Part shown: one piece after another, positions 18,046 through 25,854 of the stretch
Layout: each line of letters begins with the position of its first letter
How positions within the stretch are numbered: position 1 is the first letter of the stretch
Origin: DATIXJ01 sp963714795
GTDB lineage: Bacteria; Bacteroidota; Ignavibacteria; UBA10030; SZUA-254
Assembly: GCA_963714795.1 (NCBI GenBank)
Contig: CAVQPS010000006.1
Coordinates: 310,001-374,000 of the forward strand
Direction of reading: 5' to 3'
DNA length: 64,000 bases
Notes under the pieces: generated by a model
Told to the model about the DNA's origin: nothing
Database searches by the model: none
The model's input: only the letters and a program-made list of their open reading frames with translations
Program-made: the position numbers and the translations under genes

Positions 18046-18603
18046 TCAACTTTGAGAATCGTTAGTTTGGTTGACGAACTGCTGAAAAAGAGTTCTGCAT
18101 TCGTCACAAAAGTGCGAGTGCTTCAAATCGATTTCTTCCACATAAGTGGATGATCGCATCACGCACTCGAATTGCCGGCAATGTTTAAGTCCGAATGTAT
18201 GTCCGATCTCGTGGATAATTTCTTTTTCGAGCCGTTCACGGTGGAGGATGACATCATCTTCCATTCCATAAAACCGGTTCGCAAGGCGATGGGAAGAAAC
18301 AATTGCGGCGGGTCCGCTGAGCTGCGCTTCGCCGAAAACATACGTAAGGATGGGAATAAAAAGATCGACGCCGACTAAGGCAATGATTTTGTCGGTTTTC
18401 CCTATTTCGTGACGAAGTAGTTGAGAAAGAAGTGCGGTTGAATTATGCTGGTTCCGTCCGGTATCGAATGCTTTCTGTATATCGATTTGTTTGTTCGACA
18501 GAACGACAGAAATTCCGAAGATCTGCCGGAGCGAGTGGAGAATGCTTTCGCTGTCCCGTGTCGAAAGCGGGATTGCATCGATAATGTGAATGACCGGAGG
18601 CAC
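18046..18603 (-). CDS. Archaemetzincin-family zinc metalloprotease
   Basis: A 185-residue protein with the archaemetzincin active site HEIGHTFGLKHC followed by CVM and, about 17 residues later, CDEC. The three histidines bind the catalytic zinc, and the four cysteines bind a second zinc, as known for the AmzA family. It starts with GTG at 18603, overlapping the last base of the response-regulator stop, so it is in one transcript with the kinase and regulator. The natural substrate of bacterial archaemetzincins is unknown, and why one sits with a two-component system is unclear. Confidence 0.88.
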   Translation of the reverse strand: MPPVIHIIDAIPLSTRDSESILHSLRQIFGISVVLSNKQIDIQKAFDTGRNQHNSTALLSQLLRHEIGKTDKIIALVGVDLFIPILTYVFGEAQLSGPAAIVSSHRLANRFYGMEDDVILHRERLEKEIIHEIGHTFGLKHCRQFECVMRSSTYVEEIDLKHSHFCDECRTLFQQFVNQTNDSQS

Positions 18604-19946
18604 TATGGTTTCTTAAGTCCAAATTTCTGGATTTTATTATACAATGTGACGCGATCAATTTGCAGAATTTCTGCAGACCGTGAAATATTCCAGTTATTTT
18701 GTTCCAGCACATTGACAATGTGTATTTTCTCCATGGAAGCGAGGGACCCGGAAACGGGCATCGCATTTTTTTCCGAAAGCTGGAACGGGAGATCCTGTGG
18801 CCGGATACACGGCGGCTTACCCACCACCATCGCACGCTCAATCGCATTCTCCAGTTCGCGGACGTTGCCGGGCCAGTTATACTGAACGAGAACATCTTTT
18901 GCTTCCGGAGAAATTGTTTCAATCTTTTTGCCCATGGCTTGTCCGTATTTTTTCAGGAAATAATCGGCAAGTACGAGAATGTCCGATTTCCGTTCGCGGA
19001 GCGGCGGAATATTGATGGAAAAAACGTTGAGCCGGTAATACAGATCTTCCCGGAACGTGCCGGCGCGGACGGCCTCTTCAAGGTCTTTGTTCGTTGCACA
19101 AATAATCCGGAAATCGACGCTGATGATTTCATTGCCGCCGACCCTGCTGAATTGTTTCGTTTCAATAACTCTCAGCAAATCCATCTGCGTCTTCATACCG
19201 ATGTTTCCTATTTCATCAAGAAACAACGTTCCGCCGTCGGCGAGTTCCAGCTTGCCTTTTCGCCGGTATTGTGCGCCGGTGAACGCCCCGCGCTCATGAC
19301 CGAAGAGTTCGCTTTCGAGTATTCCTTCCGGCAAGGCGCCGCAATTGATCGTGATGATCGGAAAATATCTCCGCCCGCTGTTGCTGTGAATCGCTCTGGC
19401 GATCAGCTCTTTTCCCGTGCCGCTTTCTCCCCGGATCATTGCCGTCGTGTCGGTAACCGCGACGGTGTTGATCATCTCGAACACTTTCTTCATTTGCGGG
19501 GAATCGCCGACAATCTCGTCGGCTTTGCTGAATTCCGCCACCTGTTCCTTCAATTTGAGATTTTCACTCTGAAGATTTCGTTGCTTGATGGCATTCGCAA
19601 TCAAATGAGAAAGATAATCGGGATCGATCGGTTTCGTTACGTAATCGTATGCACCTGCTTTCAATGCTTGGACAGCGGTATCGACGGACGCGTGCGCCGT
19701 GATGAAAATAATGAGCGCGGTCGGATCGACCTGTTTGATACGCGGCTGAAGCTCAATGCCGTCCATTCCCGGCATTCTGATGTCCAGAAGGATGATCTGC
19801 CACTTCTGCTCCTGAAGTAAGCGGAGGGCGTCGGCGGCATTTGCCGCGCTGCCGACGGTGTATCCGTCTTCCTCAAACCATTTTGTCAGTGATTCGCGGA
19901 CGACCCGTTCATCATCAATAATTAAGATGGAAGATTGTTCTTTCAT
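18603..19946 (-). CDS. NtrC-family sigma-54-dependent response regulator
   Basis: A 447-residue regulator starting MKEQSSILIIDDE at 19946, with AAGGGG upstream; the frame is open further upstream but that part overlaps the kinase gene in another frame. Receiver domain about 1-120 with the phosphoacceptor Asp in IILLDIRMPG. AAA+ domain about 135-370 with Walker A GESGTGKE, the sigma-54 contact loop GAFTGA, and Walker B TLFLDEIG. A Fis-type helix-turn-helix ends the protein (NWNISRSAEILQIDRVTLYNKI). It pairs with the heme-motif kinase directly upstream and should activate sigma-54 promoters; likely targets include the adjacent HybAB operon. Confidence 0.94.
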   Translation of the reverse strand: MKEQSSILIIDDERVVRESLTKWFEEDGYTVGSAANAADALRLLQEQKWQIILLDIRMPGMDGIELQPRIKQVDPTALIIFITAHASVDTAVQALKAGAYDYVTKPIDPDYLSHLIANAIKQRNLQSENLKLKEQVAEFSKADEIVGDSPQMKKVFEMINTVAVTDTTAMIRGESGTGKELIARAIHSNSGRRYFPIITINCGALPEGILESELFGHERGAFTGAQYRRKGKLELADGGTLFLDEIGNIGMKTQMDLLRVIETKQFSRVGGNEIISVDFRIICATNKDLEEAVRAGTFREDLYYRLNVFSINIPPLRERKSDILVLADYFLKKYGQAMGKKIETISPEAKDVLVQYNWPGNVRELENAIERAMVVGKPPCIRPQDLPFQLSEKNAMPVSGSLASMEKIHIVNVLEQNNWNISRSAEILQIDRVTLYNKIQKFGLKKP

Positions 19947-19956
19947 ACCGGACCCC

Positions 19957-21570
19957 TTAGGTTGCCTGTTGCTGTTGTGATTTTTGATGAGTGGGGAACG
20001 TAAGCGTGAATGTCGTTCCCTTGCCGATTTCCGATGCGACATTGATCGAGCCGCCGTGGCGTTCCACAATGCCATAGACGACCGATAATCCCAAACCGGT
20101 TCCATTGCCGTCTTTCTTTTTTGTAAAGAACGGTTCGAAAATGTGCGACATATCATCCGGCGCAATGCCGATCCCCGAATCGGAGACCCGGATGTATATT
20201 TCTTCTGCTGTAGATGATTTTCCAACCTGAACGGCAAGAGAGCCGCCGCCGTCGGGCATGGCTTCGACTGCATTGACAAATAATGCGATGAGCGCTTGCT
20301 GAATCTGATGTTCGTCGGCCATCAGAATAATCGATTCATCGTCGTACGACGTGGTAAACTGAACCTTGGAAATGTCGAAATGATGCTGCATCAGTTGTGC
20401 TGCCCGCGAAACGATTTGTTTGATCGGAACAAGAGCAAATTCACCGACATGTTTGCGGGAGAAGAGCAGGAGATTTTTGACGATCGTGCCGCAGCGGGTC
20501 GTCTCATGAATAATAAGATCGAGTTCTTCCAGAGTTTGTTTCCACGATTCAAGATTCTCGTTTTTTTTCCGTATCCGTTTCGCGATGAGTTTCGTATATG
20601 TCAAAATTCCTTCCAATGGATTATTGAGTTCATGCGCGACGGTTGCAGAAAGTTTACCGAGTGAAGCCATCTTTTCAATCTGCACAATATTTTCATGAAT
20701 ACTTTTCAGCTCTTCGGTTTTTTCACGGATTCGTGTTTCCAGTTCCTTCGACCACCGGACATTTTCATCCTCTTCCTTTTTGAGCGAAACTGCCATTGCA
20801 TTAAATGATGCCGCCAGTTTTCCCATTTCATCTTTTGATTCGATCGGAATATGATAGGTGAGATTACCCGAAGAAATTTCCTGAGTTCCTTGCGTGAGTT
20901 CTTTAACCGGCCGGAGAATAATGAAGTAGAGGAATGCAAGGGATGTTAAACTCAGCAGAATACCGGTACCTCCCGCGTAGAGAATCCACTTAACCTGCGC
21001 ATCGCGCATTTGTTTATCGATTTGTTCAAGCGACATGCGCACATCGAGAACGCCGAGCACCGTTTGTTCCGGAAGGTGTGCGTGACAATCATTATTCGAA
21101 CAGGACGGTTCATTGGGAATCGGATTGATGAGACCGAGAACGCGGTGATCTTTGTCCCCTTCATAAATACGAACACGATTCGATTGAGGAAGCGATTGGA
21201 GCGGTTTCGACTGTTCATGGCAAACGTAACATGCTTCGGCATGCATGTTCACGACCGAACCTTCTTCGGCTTTAACGGTCGATAACATGATTTCTCCGCG
21301 CTTATTATAAATCCGGATTCCTTCAACGCCGGGCTCGCGGGCAATTGTCGAAATAATTTCGTACACCTCGTCCTGGCGGTTCAAGAGCATGCTATACCGC
21401 GTAGAGTTCTTGATCACATCACTGACAGCGTTTGCGCTTTCAAGAACGTTACTCATTACCTCGTTATTGTGAAACCGGATTGCAAAATAGGTGAAGAGAC
21501 CGAATAATGTGACAAGCAGGATCAACGATCCGCTAAAAACCCGAAAGCTTAATGTGTGAAGGAATTTCAT
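19957..21570 (-). CDS. Sensor histidine kinase with periplasmic c-heme motifs
   Basis: A 537-residue membrane kinase. TM1 is about residues 9-31, a periplasmic sensor domain 32-195, TM2 about 195-218, HAMP 219-270, then the dimerisation domain with the phosphoacceptor His313 (TVAHELNNPLEG) and the ATPase domain with GTGLGLSVVYGIV. The sensor domain holds CYVCH (C114, C117, H118) and a CX4CH variant CSNNDCH (C157, C162, H163), so it probably carries one or two covalent hemes and senses redox state, O2 or NO. AAGGA precedes the ATG. It ends 10 bases before the response regulator start. Heme attachment is inferred from motifs only. Confidence 0.9.
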   Translation of the reverse strand: MKFLHTLSFRVFSGSLILLVTLFGLFTYFAIRFHNNEVMSNVLESANAVSDVIKNSTRYSMLLNRQDEVYEIISTIAREPGVEGIRIYNKRGEIMLSTVKAEEGSVVNMHAEACYVCHEQSKPLQSLPQSNRVRIYEGDKDHRVLGLINPIPNEPSCSNNDCHAHLPEQTVLGVLDVRMSLEQIDKQMRDAQVKWILYAGGTGILLSLTSLAFLYFIILRPVKELTQGTQEISSGNLTYHIPIESKDEMGKLAASFNAMAVSLKKEEDENVRWSKELETRIREKTEELKSIHENIVQIEKMASLGKLSATVAHELNNPLEGILTYTKLIAKRIRKKNENLESWKQTLEELDLIIHETTRCGTIVKNLLLFSRKHVGEFALVPIKQIVSRAAQLMQHHFDISKVQFTTSYDDESIILMADEHQIQQALIALFVNAVEAMPDGGGSLAVQVGKSSTAEEIYIRVSDSGIGIAPDDMSHIFEPFFTKKKDGNGTGLGLSVVYGIVERHGGSINVASEIGKGTTFTLTFPTHQKSQQQQAT

Positions 21571-21724
21571 GCGATGTCCTTATTTCTTTCAATAAATCCA
21601 AAATGTATGCCATGGAAATGGTTATGAATGTTGAAAAATTCGACACTTTTGGAAATAGATTTTCACAAATGAGAAATGGAAGATTTGAATTTATCTCGAA
21701 TGATTTACGAAGCAGAAATCGGAA

Positions 21725-22474
21725 CTACCGGTTTTTTCGTGCCAGGAAGTTTTGAAACGTAAGAAAAAAATCTCTGTGACCAATGACATCGACTATATTT
21801 TGCAACAATTCTCCGCCGTCGGCAAGAGTTGTTCCGACATTTTTCGGTTCGCGATTCAAACCGCCGACCAGTAATTCTTTCAGCTCTTCTATGTCGAGTG
21901 CATATTGCCGCTGAGCTTCATCCACATTCCAGAAATGACCGTTTGCAACGGCAGACGCGTCTACCTTCAACGTGAAGAGCCAGTTCTCATCGGATTTCTG
22001 GCGGGACAGGAACAGCGGGTCATCGACAACACGCCGGTTGACGGCGATGATCGTTCCGTCGAGCGGAGATGAAAAAGGAAGCGCTCCGCCTTCCATCACG
22101 ATCCAGACACAGGATTCACGCTGCCGGATCTGTGCGCCGGCGAAGGGGAGAATAACGGCTTTCGGCATATGAAACATCGATGCCAGCCCCGGCTCGATTC
22201 CGATCCGGACTGTGGTGCTATCGACCACTTTCACCCAGCAATGATTTTTTGAATACAGGAGGTCGCTGGAAAGTTTTTGTAAGGAAGCGATGTATTCATT
22301 TTGACGTGGCGGTTGATTCGGCATCTGGTTCTTTATCGCAGTATCGATCGGGCAATGATCGCAATCGAATTCGTGATCGCAAAGCTGATACGAAAGTATC
22401 CCGGCAGTCATCCACACACAACAATCTTCTCTTTTCGGAACGATACGATATGATTGATTCGATGCGGCCTGCAT
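21725..22474 (-). CDS. GcvH-like protein without lipoyl lysine, Cys-rich N-terminus
   Basis: A 249-residue protein with a glycine-cleavage-H-like lipoyl fold in the middle (CWVKVVDSTTVRIGIEPGLASM then SSPLDGTIIAVN). In true GcvH the lipoylated Lys lies seven residues before the SP of this turn; here that position is Gly (MEGGALPFSSP). The N-terminus has a cysteine cluster CCVWMTAG...LCDHEFDCDHCP that could bind a metal. It is 10 bases downstream of the HybB-like gene and therefore part of that membrane redox operon. The fold is used without its usual cofactor; its function is unknown. Confidence 0.72.
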   Translation of the reverse strand: MQAASNQSYRIVPKREDCCVWMTAGILSYQLCDHEFDCDHCPIDTAIKNQMPNQPPRQNEYIASLQKLSSDLLYSKNHCWVKVVDSTTVRIGIEPGLASMFHMPKAVILPFAGAQIRQRESCVWIVMEGGALPFSSPLDGTIIAVNRRVVDDPLFLSRQKSDENWLFTLKVDASAVANGHFWNVDEAQRQYALDIEELKELLVGGLNREPKNVGTTLADGGELLQNIVDVIGHRDFFLTFQNFLARKNR

Positions 22475-22484
22475 AATTCTTCCG

Positions 22485-23657
22485 TTAGGGTTGAGAAATG
22501 GTTTTCATCTCTTCAAGCCATAAGAGCGATGTGTTCTTATGGTTTTCTTTATGCTCGGTGCCGAAAATCGGAAAATAGTTCGAGATCAGATAGAACGCAA
22601 CAAATCCGAGCGTTGCGATTCCCATGACGATAAGAATTTCAAGAATCGAGGGGAAATATGTCTGGTTCGGCCAGTGTTCCATTCCGGTAATTGCCGTGTT
22701 CATGCGATTCGTTGCAAAGCCAAGAATGACAAGAATACTGCAGAGAAATAATCCTCTTCGCGATTCCCGTATCGGGCGGATCAACAGCAGAATCAACGGG
22801 GCTAAGAAACCGATGAGAATTTCCGCTGCAAAAAATCCGCCTTGATATGACCACAAAAATGCCTGTTGGAGAACCTGACGTTCCATCATATCCTGAATGC
22901 GGACGATAAGATAGACTCCGAGTACGACGGCAACTACTTTACCCAAATCCGCGAGAACATCGTGCGGAAGCGGCCGGTGTGTCCGGCGTTCGATGAGATA
23001 CGATTCGAAAATGATCATCGATAAACCTGCCGCGATACAGGATATAAAAAACAGAATCGGCAGAAGAGGCGAATACCATAATTCATGCAATCGACCGGGA
23101 ACAATGAGATACAACGAGCCGAATGATGATTGATGTAAGGTAGAAAATAACACGCCGAAAATCATGAGTGGGGTGGATATCGCACGCAGGATTTTATTGG
23201 GAGCCGTTATTTTGAATTTTTCCAATACCACTGGAGCGAATTCAAGCGAAAGAACCGTTGTATAACAAATAACACACCAGGTAATTTCAAACATGACGGA
23301 ATGAGGATTCCACATGACGAGTGGATGCCAGAAATGTTCCGGTCTTCCCAAATCGATGACGAGCACCAGGATAACTAACAGGTAGCCGACGAAAGCCGTG
23401 AGAATTGCGGGCCGGACAATCGGTTCAAACCGGTGAAGATGAAAAAGATGAACGGAAGCAACGATGGTAAATCCTGCCGCTGCAATACCGACACCCAGAA
23501 AATCGAAACCGATCCAGAGTCCCCAGGGAAATGTATCGCTTAAATTGGTCGTAGCACCGAGTCCCAACGTGAACCGCATATACGCTGCAACAGCACCTGC
23601 CAACAGAAGAAGAGTTGCGAGGCCCCGCCACAATGATACTTTTAAAATCCTATTCAT
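22485..23657 (-). CDS. NrfD/HybB-type membrane subunit
   Basis: A 390-residue polytopic protein with nine or ten predicted membrane helices, of the NrfD/PsrC/HybB family that oxidises or reduces quinone beside a ferredoxin-like subunit. The start is M at 23657, whose ATG overlaps the stop of the upstream Fe-S gene (ATGA); an upstream in-frame extension overlaps that gene and is rejected. Motifs such as PWGLWIGFDFLGVGIAAAGF and LVIDLGRPEHFWHPL are typical of HybB. No hydrogenase or molybdopterin subunit is encoded nearby, so the catalytic partner is missing or elsewhere. Confidence 0.87.
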   Translation of the reverse strand: MNRILKVSLWRGLATLLLLAGAVAAYMRFTLGLGATTNLSDTFPWGLWIGFDFLGVGIAAAGFTIVASVHLFHLHRFEPIVRPAILTAFVGYLLVILVLVIDLGRPEHFWHPLVMWNPHSVMFEITWCVICYTTVLSLEFAPVVLEKFKITAPNKILRAISTPLMIFGVLFSTLHQSSFGSLYLIVPGRLHELWYSPLLPILFFISCIAAGLSMIIFESYLIERRTHRPLPHDVLADLGKVVAVVLGVYLIVRIQDMMERQVLQQAFLWSYQGGFFAAEILIGFLAPLILLLIRPIRESRRGLFLCSILVILGFATNRMNTAITGMEHWPNQTYFPSILEILIVMGIATLGFVAFYLISNYFPIFGTEHKENHKNTSLLWLEEMKTISQP

Positions 23658-24412
23658 TGGTTTCCCTTTCGTTCCATTTCCGCTTCGTATGCTTCGACTT
23701 CTTTTCGCCGGTTGGTAATCCACCAAATACCGTACAAAAGAACGCCGCCGACCATAAACACGCTCGGTACTTTTTCAAGTGCATTCCAGGTCAACAGCGA
23801 CATGGGGGCTTTTTGAAGTTTCGTATTGAATCCGAGGTTTTCAAAGGGAATCCCGGAAATATAAAAAATTGATGTTCCGCCGACTTCTTCGAGACCATAA
23901 ATTTTATCGATATACTTTGTCGGTTCTGCCGCGATGCGTGCATGTGCTTCTTTGATGAGTGCGTCACGATCTCCGAATTTCGTTGCGCCGGTCGGACAAA
24001 TTTCCGAACATGCCGGTTGTAAACCTTGAGCCAAACGGGGTTCGCAAAACTTGCATTTCTGAACTCGTGGATGCGTGCTGCCCCATTCGTACCGGGGAAC
24101 CTGAAACGGACATGCCTGCATGCAATACCGGCACCCGATGCATTTGTTTTCGTCATACAGCACGGGTCCTTCCGGGGTTTTTGTAAATGCCCCGACCGGA
24201 CATACCGAAACGCATGTTGGAGAGAGGCAATGCTGGCATAATCTCCGCACGTAGGTCCCGTCAAATTCATCGAGGGCAGTAAAAGCGGAGGCGGAGAGAT
24301 GTTTCTCTTCGCCATCCGCCAGTCCATATTCTTTTTTGCAAGCCACCTGACACGAGTTACATCCGATGCACATTGTCAGGTCAATCAGTAATGCTTTCGT
24401 CGAGTTCATCAA
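23654..24412 (-). CDS. HybA-like four-cluster ferredoxin with C-terminal anchor
   Basis: A 252-residue Fe-S protein with cysteine sets for four [4Fe-4S] clusters: CIGCNSCQVACK, CQHCLSPTCVSVCP, CIGCRYCMQACP and CKFC...CSEICP. A hydrophobic segment near residues 218-236 (SVFMVGGVLLYGIWWI) anchors it to the membrane. There is no Tat or Sec signal peptide, unlike HybA of E. coli hydrogenase 2, so it probably faces the cytoplasm. It transfers electrons between the NrfD-like subunit and an unknown soluble or membrane partner. It overlaps the HybB gene by four bases and follows a GcvH-like gene by 17 bases. Confidence 0.88.
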   Translation of the reverse strand: MMNSTKALLIDLTMCIGCNSCQVACKKEYGLADGEEKHLSASAFTALDEFDGTYVRRLCQHCLSPTCVSVCPVGAFTKTPEGPVLYDENKCIGCRYCMQACPFQVPRYEWGSTHPRVQKCKFCEPRLAQGLQPACSEICPTGATKFGDRDALIKEAHARIAAEPTKYIDKIYGLEEVGGTSIFYISGIPFENLGFNTKLQKAPMSLLTWNALEKVPSVFMVGGVLLYGIWWITNRRKEVEAYEAEMERKGNQ

Positions 24413-24429
24413 TTATCCTTTTTGTCCGA

Positions 24430-25089
24430 TTACGGAGTCAGGAAATCTGACTCAAATTGTTTCCACATATCATCACTCATGTTTTTCATCGCACCGGAAA
24501 CCGGCGGGCCACCGTCCTGCAATGTTGCCGGGGCAAGCGCTAATCCCTGAGCCGAGGCGAAAAAGTCACGAAGGCGTGCATATTCACGTTGCATCCAGAC
24601 CCGTGTTTCAGTACCGAGAAGAAGTGTTTTTAAATCTGTGAAGCGCTGCGGTTTTAATGTATAAGCCCAACCCTGACTGAACAGTAAGTTCTTCAAATAT
24701 TCGGGATGAGAAGCAAGTTCGAGATTCGCATCGATAATTTCGGCATCGATGGGAGAGCGAACAATGACCGTGTGACCGTTTTCTTTGCACTGAAGAAGCG
24801 GATCTCCTTTGTGTACGGTTTCTCCGGATTGCTTGAGGAGCGTGATTTCCGGGCTATCCATTAAGCGTGCGATAAAATCATCAATTCCCATTCTGACTTT
24901 TCCTGAAGGGAAGAGATTTAACCAGGTATGACTCGGTGTGAAGAAGATTCCTTCCGGTGTACGTGCATGAACCGGTGCTGCTTTTTGTTTTGCAGGGGCT
25001 GTGGCTGAACTTGTTTTGCGAGACCGTTGAATGAACCAATCGATGGTCAGGAAACTTAAGATTGTGGCGATTACGAAGATGACTGTCAT
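24430..25089 (-). CDS. Membrane-anchored GcvH-like protein without lipoyl lysine
   Basis: A 219-residue protein with one N-terminal membrane helix (MTVIFVIATILSFLTIDWFI) followed by a basic linker and a GcvH-like domain (FTPSHTWLNLFPSGKVRMGI, then VRSPIDAEIIDAN). The position of the lipoylated Lys is Gly here (the nearest Lys is three residues off), so lipoylation at the usual site is not expected. It is the first gene of the operon with HybA-, HybB-like and a second GcvH-like protein. GGAG stands before the ATG. Such GcvH-like subunits may be structural or redox-relay parts of the membrane complex; this is inference. Confidence 0.72.
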   Translation of the reverse strand: MTVIFVIATILSFLTIDWFIQRSRKTSSATAPAKQKAAPVHARTPEGIFFTPSHTWLNLFPSGKVRMGIDDFIARLMDSPEITLLKQSGETVHKGDPLLQCKENGHTVIVRSPIDAEIIDANLELASHPEYLKNLLFSQGWAYTLKPQRFTDLKTLLLGTETRVWMQREYARLRDFFASAQGLALAPATLQDGGPPVSGAMKNMSDDMWKQFESDFLTP

Positions 25090-25177
25090 GGCTAATACTC
25101 CTTATGTTGTCTTTTCAGTGATTCCATTGATCGAAGTGCTTTGGGCGACTTCTCTCGTGATGGTCATCTTCTTTTGT

Positions 25178-25193
25178 TTCATTTTACGTGCCA
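25178..25193 (-). promoter_or_regulatory. Sigma-54-like promoter upstream of the GcvH-like/HybAB operon
   Basis: Read on the minus strand, TGGCACG-N4-ATGAA has a perfect -24 box and a poor -12 box. It lies about 90 bases before the start at 25089. The nearby NtrC-type regulator gene makes a sigma-54 promoter reasonable. Confidence 0.3.
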
Positions 25194-25295
25194 TGATTTT
25201 GTTTCTGTCTTTTAAAAATTCATCATCGTAAAGCTTTATCCGACAACAAGTTATAGAGACGTCATTTTTAGATATAATTTCGTAAATTTTTGTAG

Positions 25296-25412
25296 TGTTG
25301 ATATTCTCAACAAATCCAATCGCATTAGTAGTCGAATTATTGTAAGTATTTTCAATTTCACTAGTTACAGAAGTGTTGAATTTTGAAACATGACTTGTTG
25401 ATATATTCAACA
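25296..25412. promoter_or_regulatory. Twin 17-base palindromes exactly 100 bases apart
   Basis: TGTTGATATTCTCAACA (25296-25312) and TGTTGATATATTCAACA (25396-25412) share the dyad TGTTGA-N5-TCAACA. A degenerate third copy is at 25374-25390. The AT-rich stretch 25102-25509 has a minus-strand open frame of 135 codons, but it has no ribosome-binding site and low-complexity Asn/Ile/Thr/Lys content, so I read it as regulatory upstream DNA of the 25089 operon. Confidence 0.5.
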
Positions 25413-25580
25413 TTCTTACTGTTCCGTTGCCGATTTTGCAATGATAGTTAATGTTGATCTTGTTCAAATTTTTAATGTTTGAAATCCACATATTGTCAAA
25501 TTCTTTCAATCACTCGTATTTTTTGATCAAACCATTCTGGACCAGCGAATCATGAATCATTCTATTTCGGAATGATTCCT

Positions 25581-25679
25581 TTATGTATACGATAAGATGA
25601 AAATTAGGAGAAATATTCCCATCGGGACAAGAAAAAGGAAGTGGAACTTTATCATATCCACCACTTGCCGAAACTTCAT
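25581..25679 (-). CDS. 32-residue single-helix membrane peptide
   Basis: A short frame not usually called: it starts at ATG 25679 with AAGGA seven bases upstream and ends at TAA 25581. The peptide begins MKFRQVVDMIKFHF and continues as one strongly hydrophobic helix ending LIFILSYT. Positive residues at the N-terminus predict the N-terminus in the cytoplasm. It follows cydB by 175 bases on the same strand. Small one-helix subunits (CydX, CydY, CydS) belong to cytochrome bd oxidases, so it could be such a subunit, but it has no recognisable CydX motif. Alternatively it belongs to the HybAB operon downstream. Confidence 0.45.
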   Translation of the reverse strand: MKFRQVVDMIKFHFLFLVPMGIFLLIFILSYT

Positions 25680-25854
25680 GTTAGTATCCTTATAATTGAT
25701 GAAAATGAAACTATGGATAAGAATGGCAAATATCATTCCACAGATTTCTACGGAAGGAAAGTTAAATTCGTTTGATAATGAAGGATTTTATCGGTTTTGT
25801 TCTCAGTCTTGAGGAATTAGAAAAGTATTCTTTTCAAATGAGAAAATTCAATAT

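Noticed and set aside
18699..19820. Long plus-strand open frame of 373 codons opposite the response regulator
   Set aside because: It is the antisense of a well-conserved NtrC-type gene and shows no domain or ribosome-binding site; high-GC codon positions create it.
19947..20279. N-terminal extension of the response regulator
   Set aside because: The 111 extra codons overlap the kinase gene in another frame, and the receiver domain with a good ribosome-binding site starts at 19946.
21725..25089. Functional glycine cleavage H proteins
   Set aside because: Lipoyl lysine is absent at the usual position in both, and no other glycine cleavage genes are present.
25102..25509. Minus-strand open frame of 135 codons
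   Set aside because: TTG start without ribosome-binding site, low-complexity composition, and the region contains palindromes typical of regulatory DNA. Kept as a regulatory feature only.
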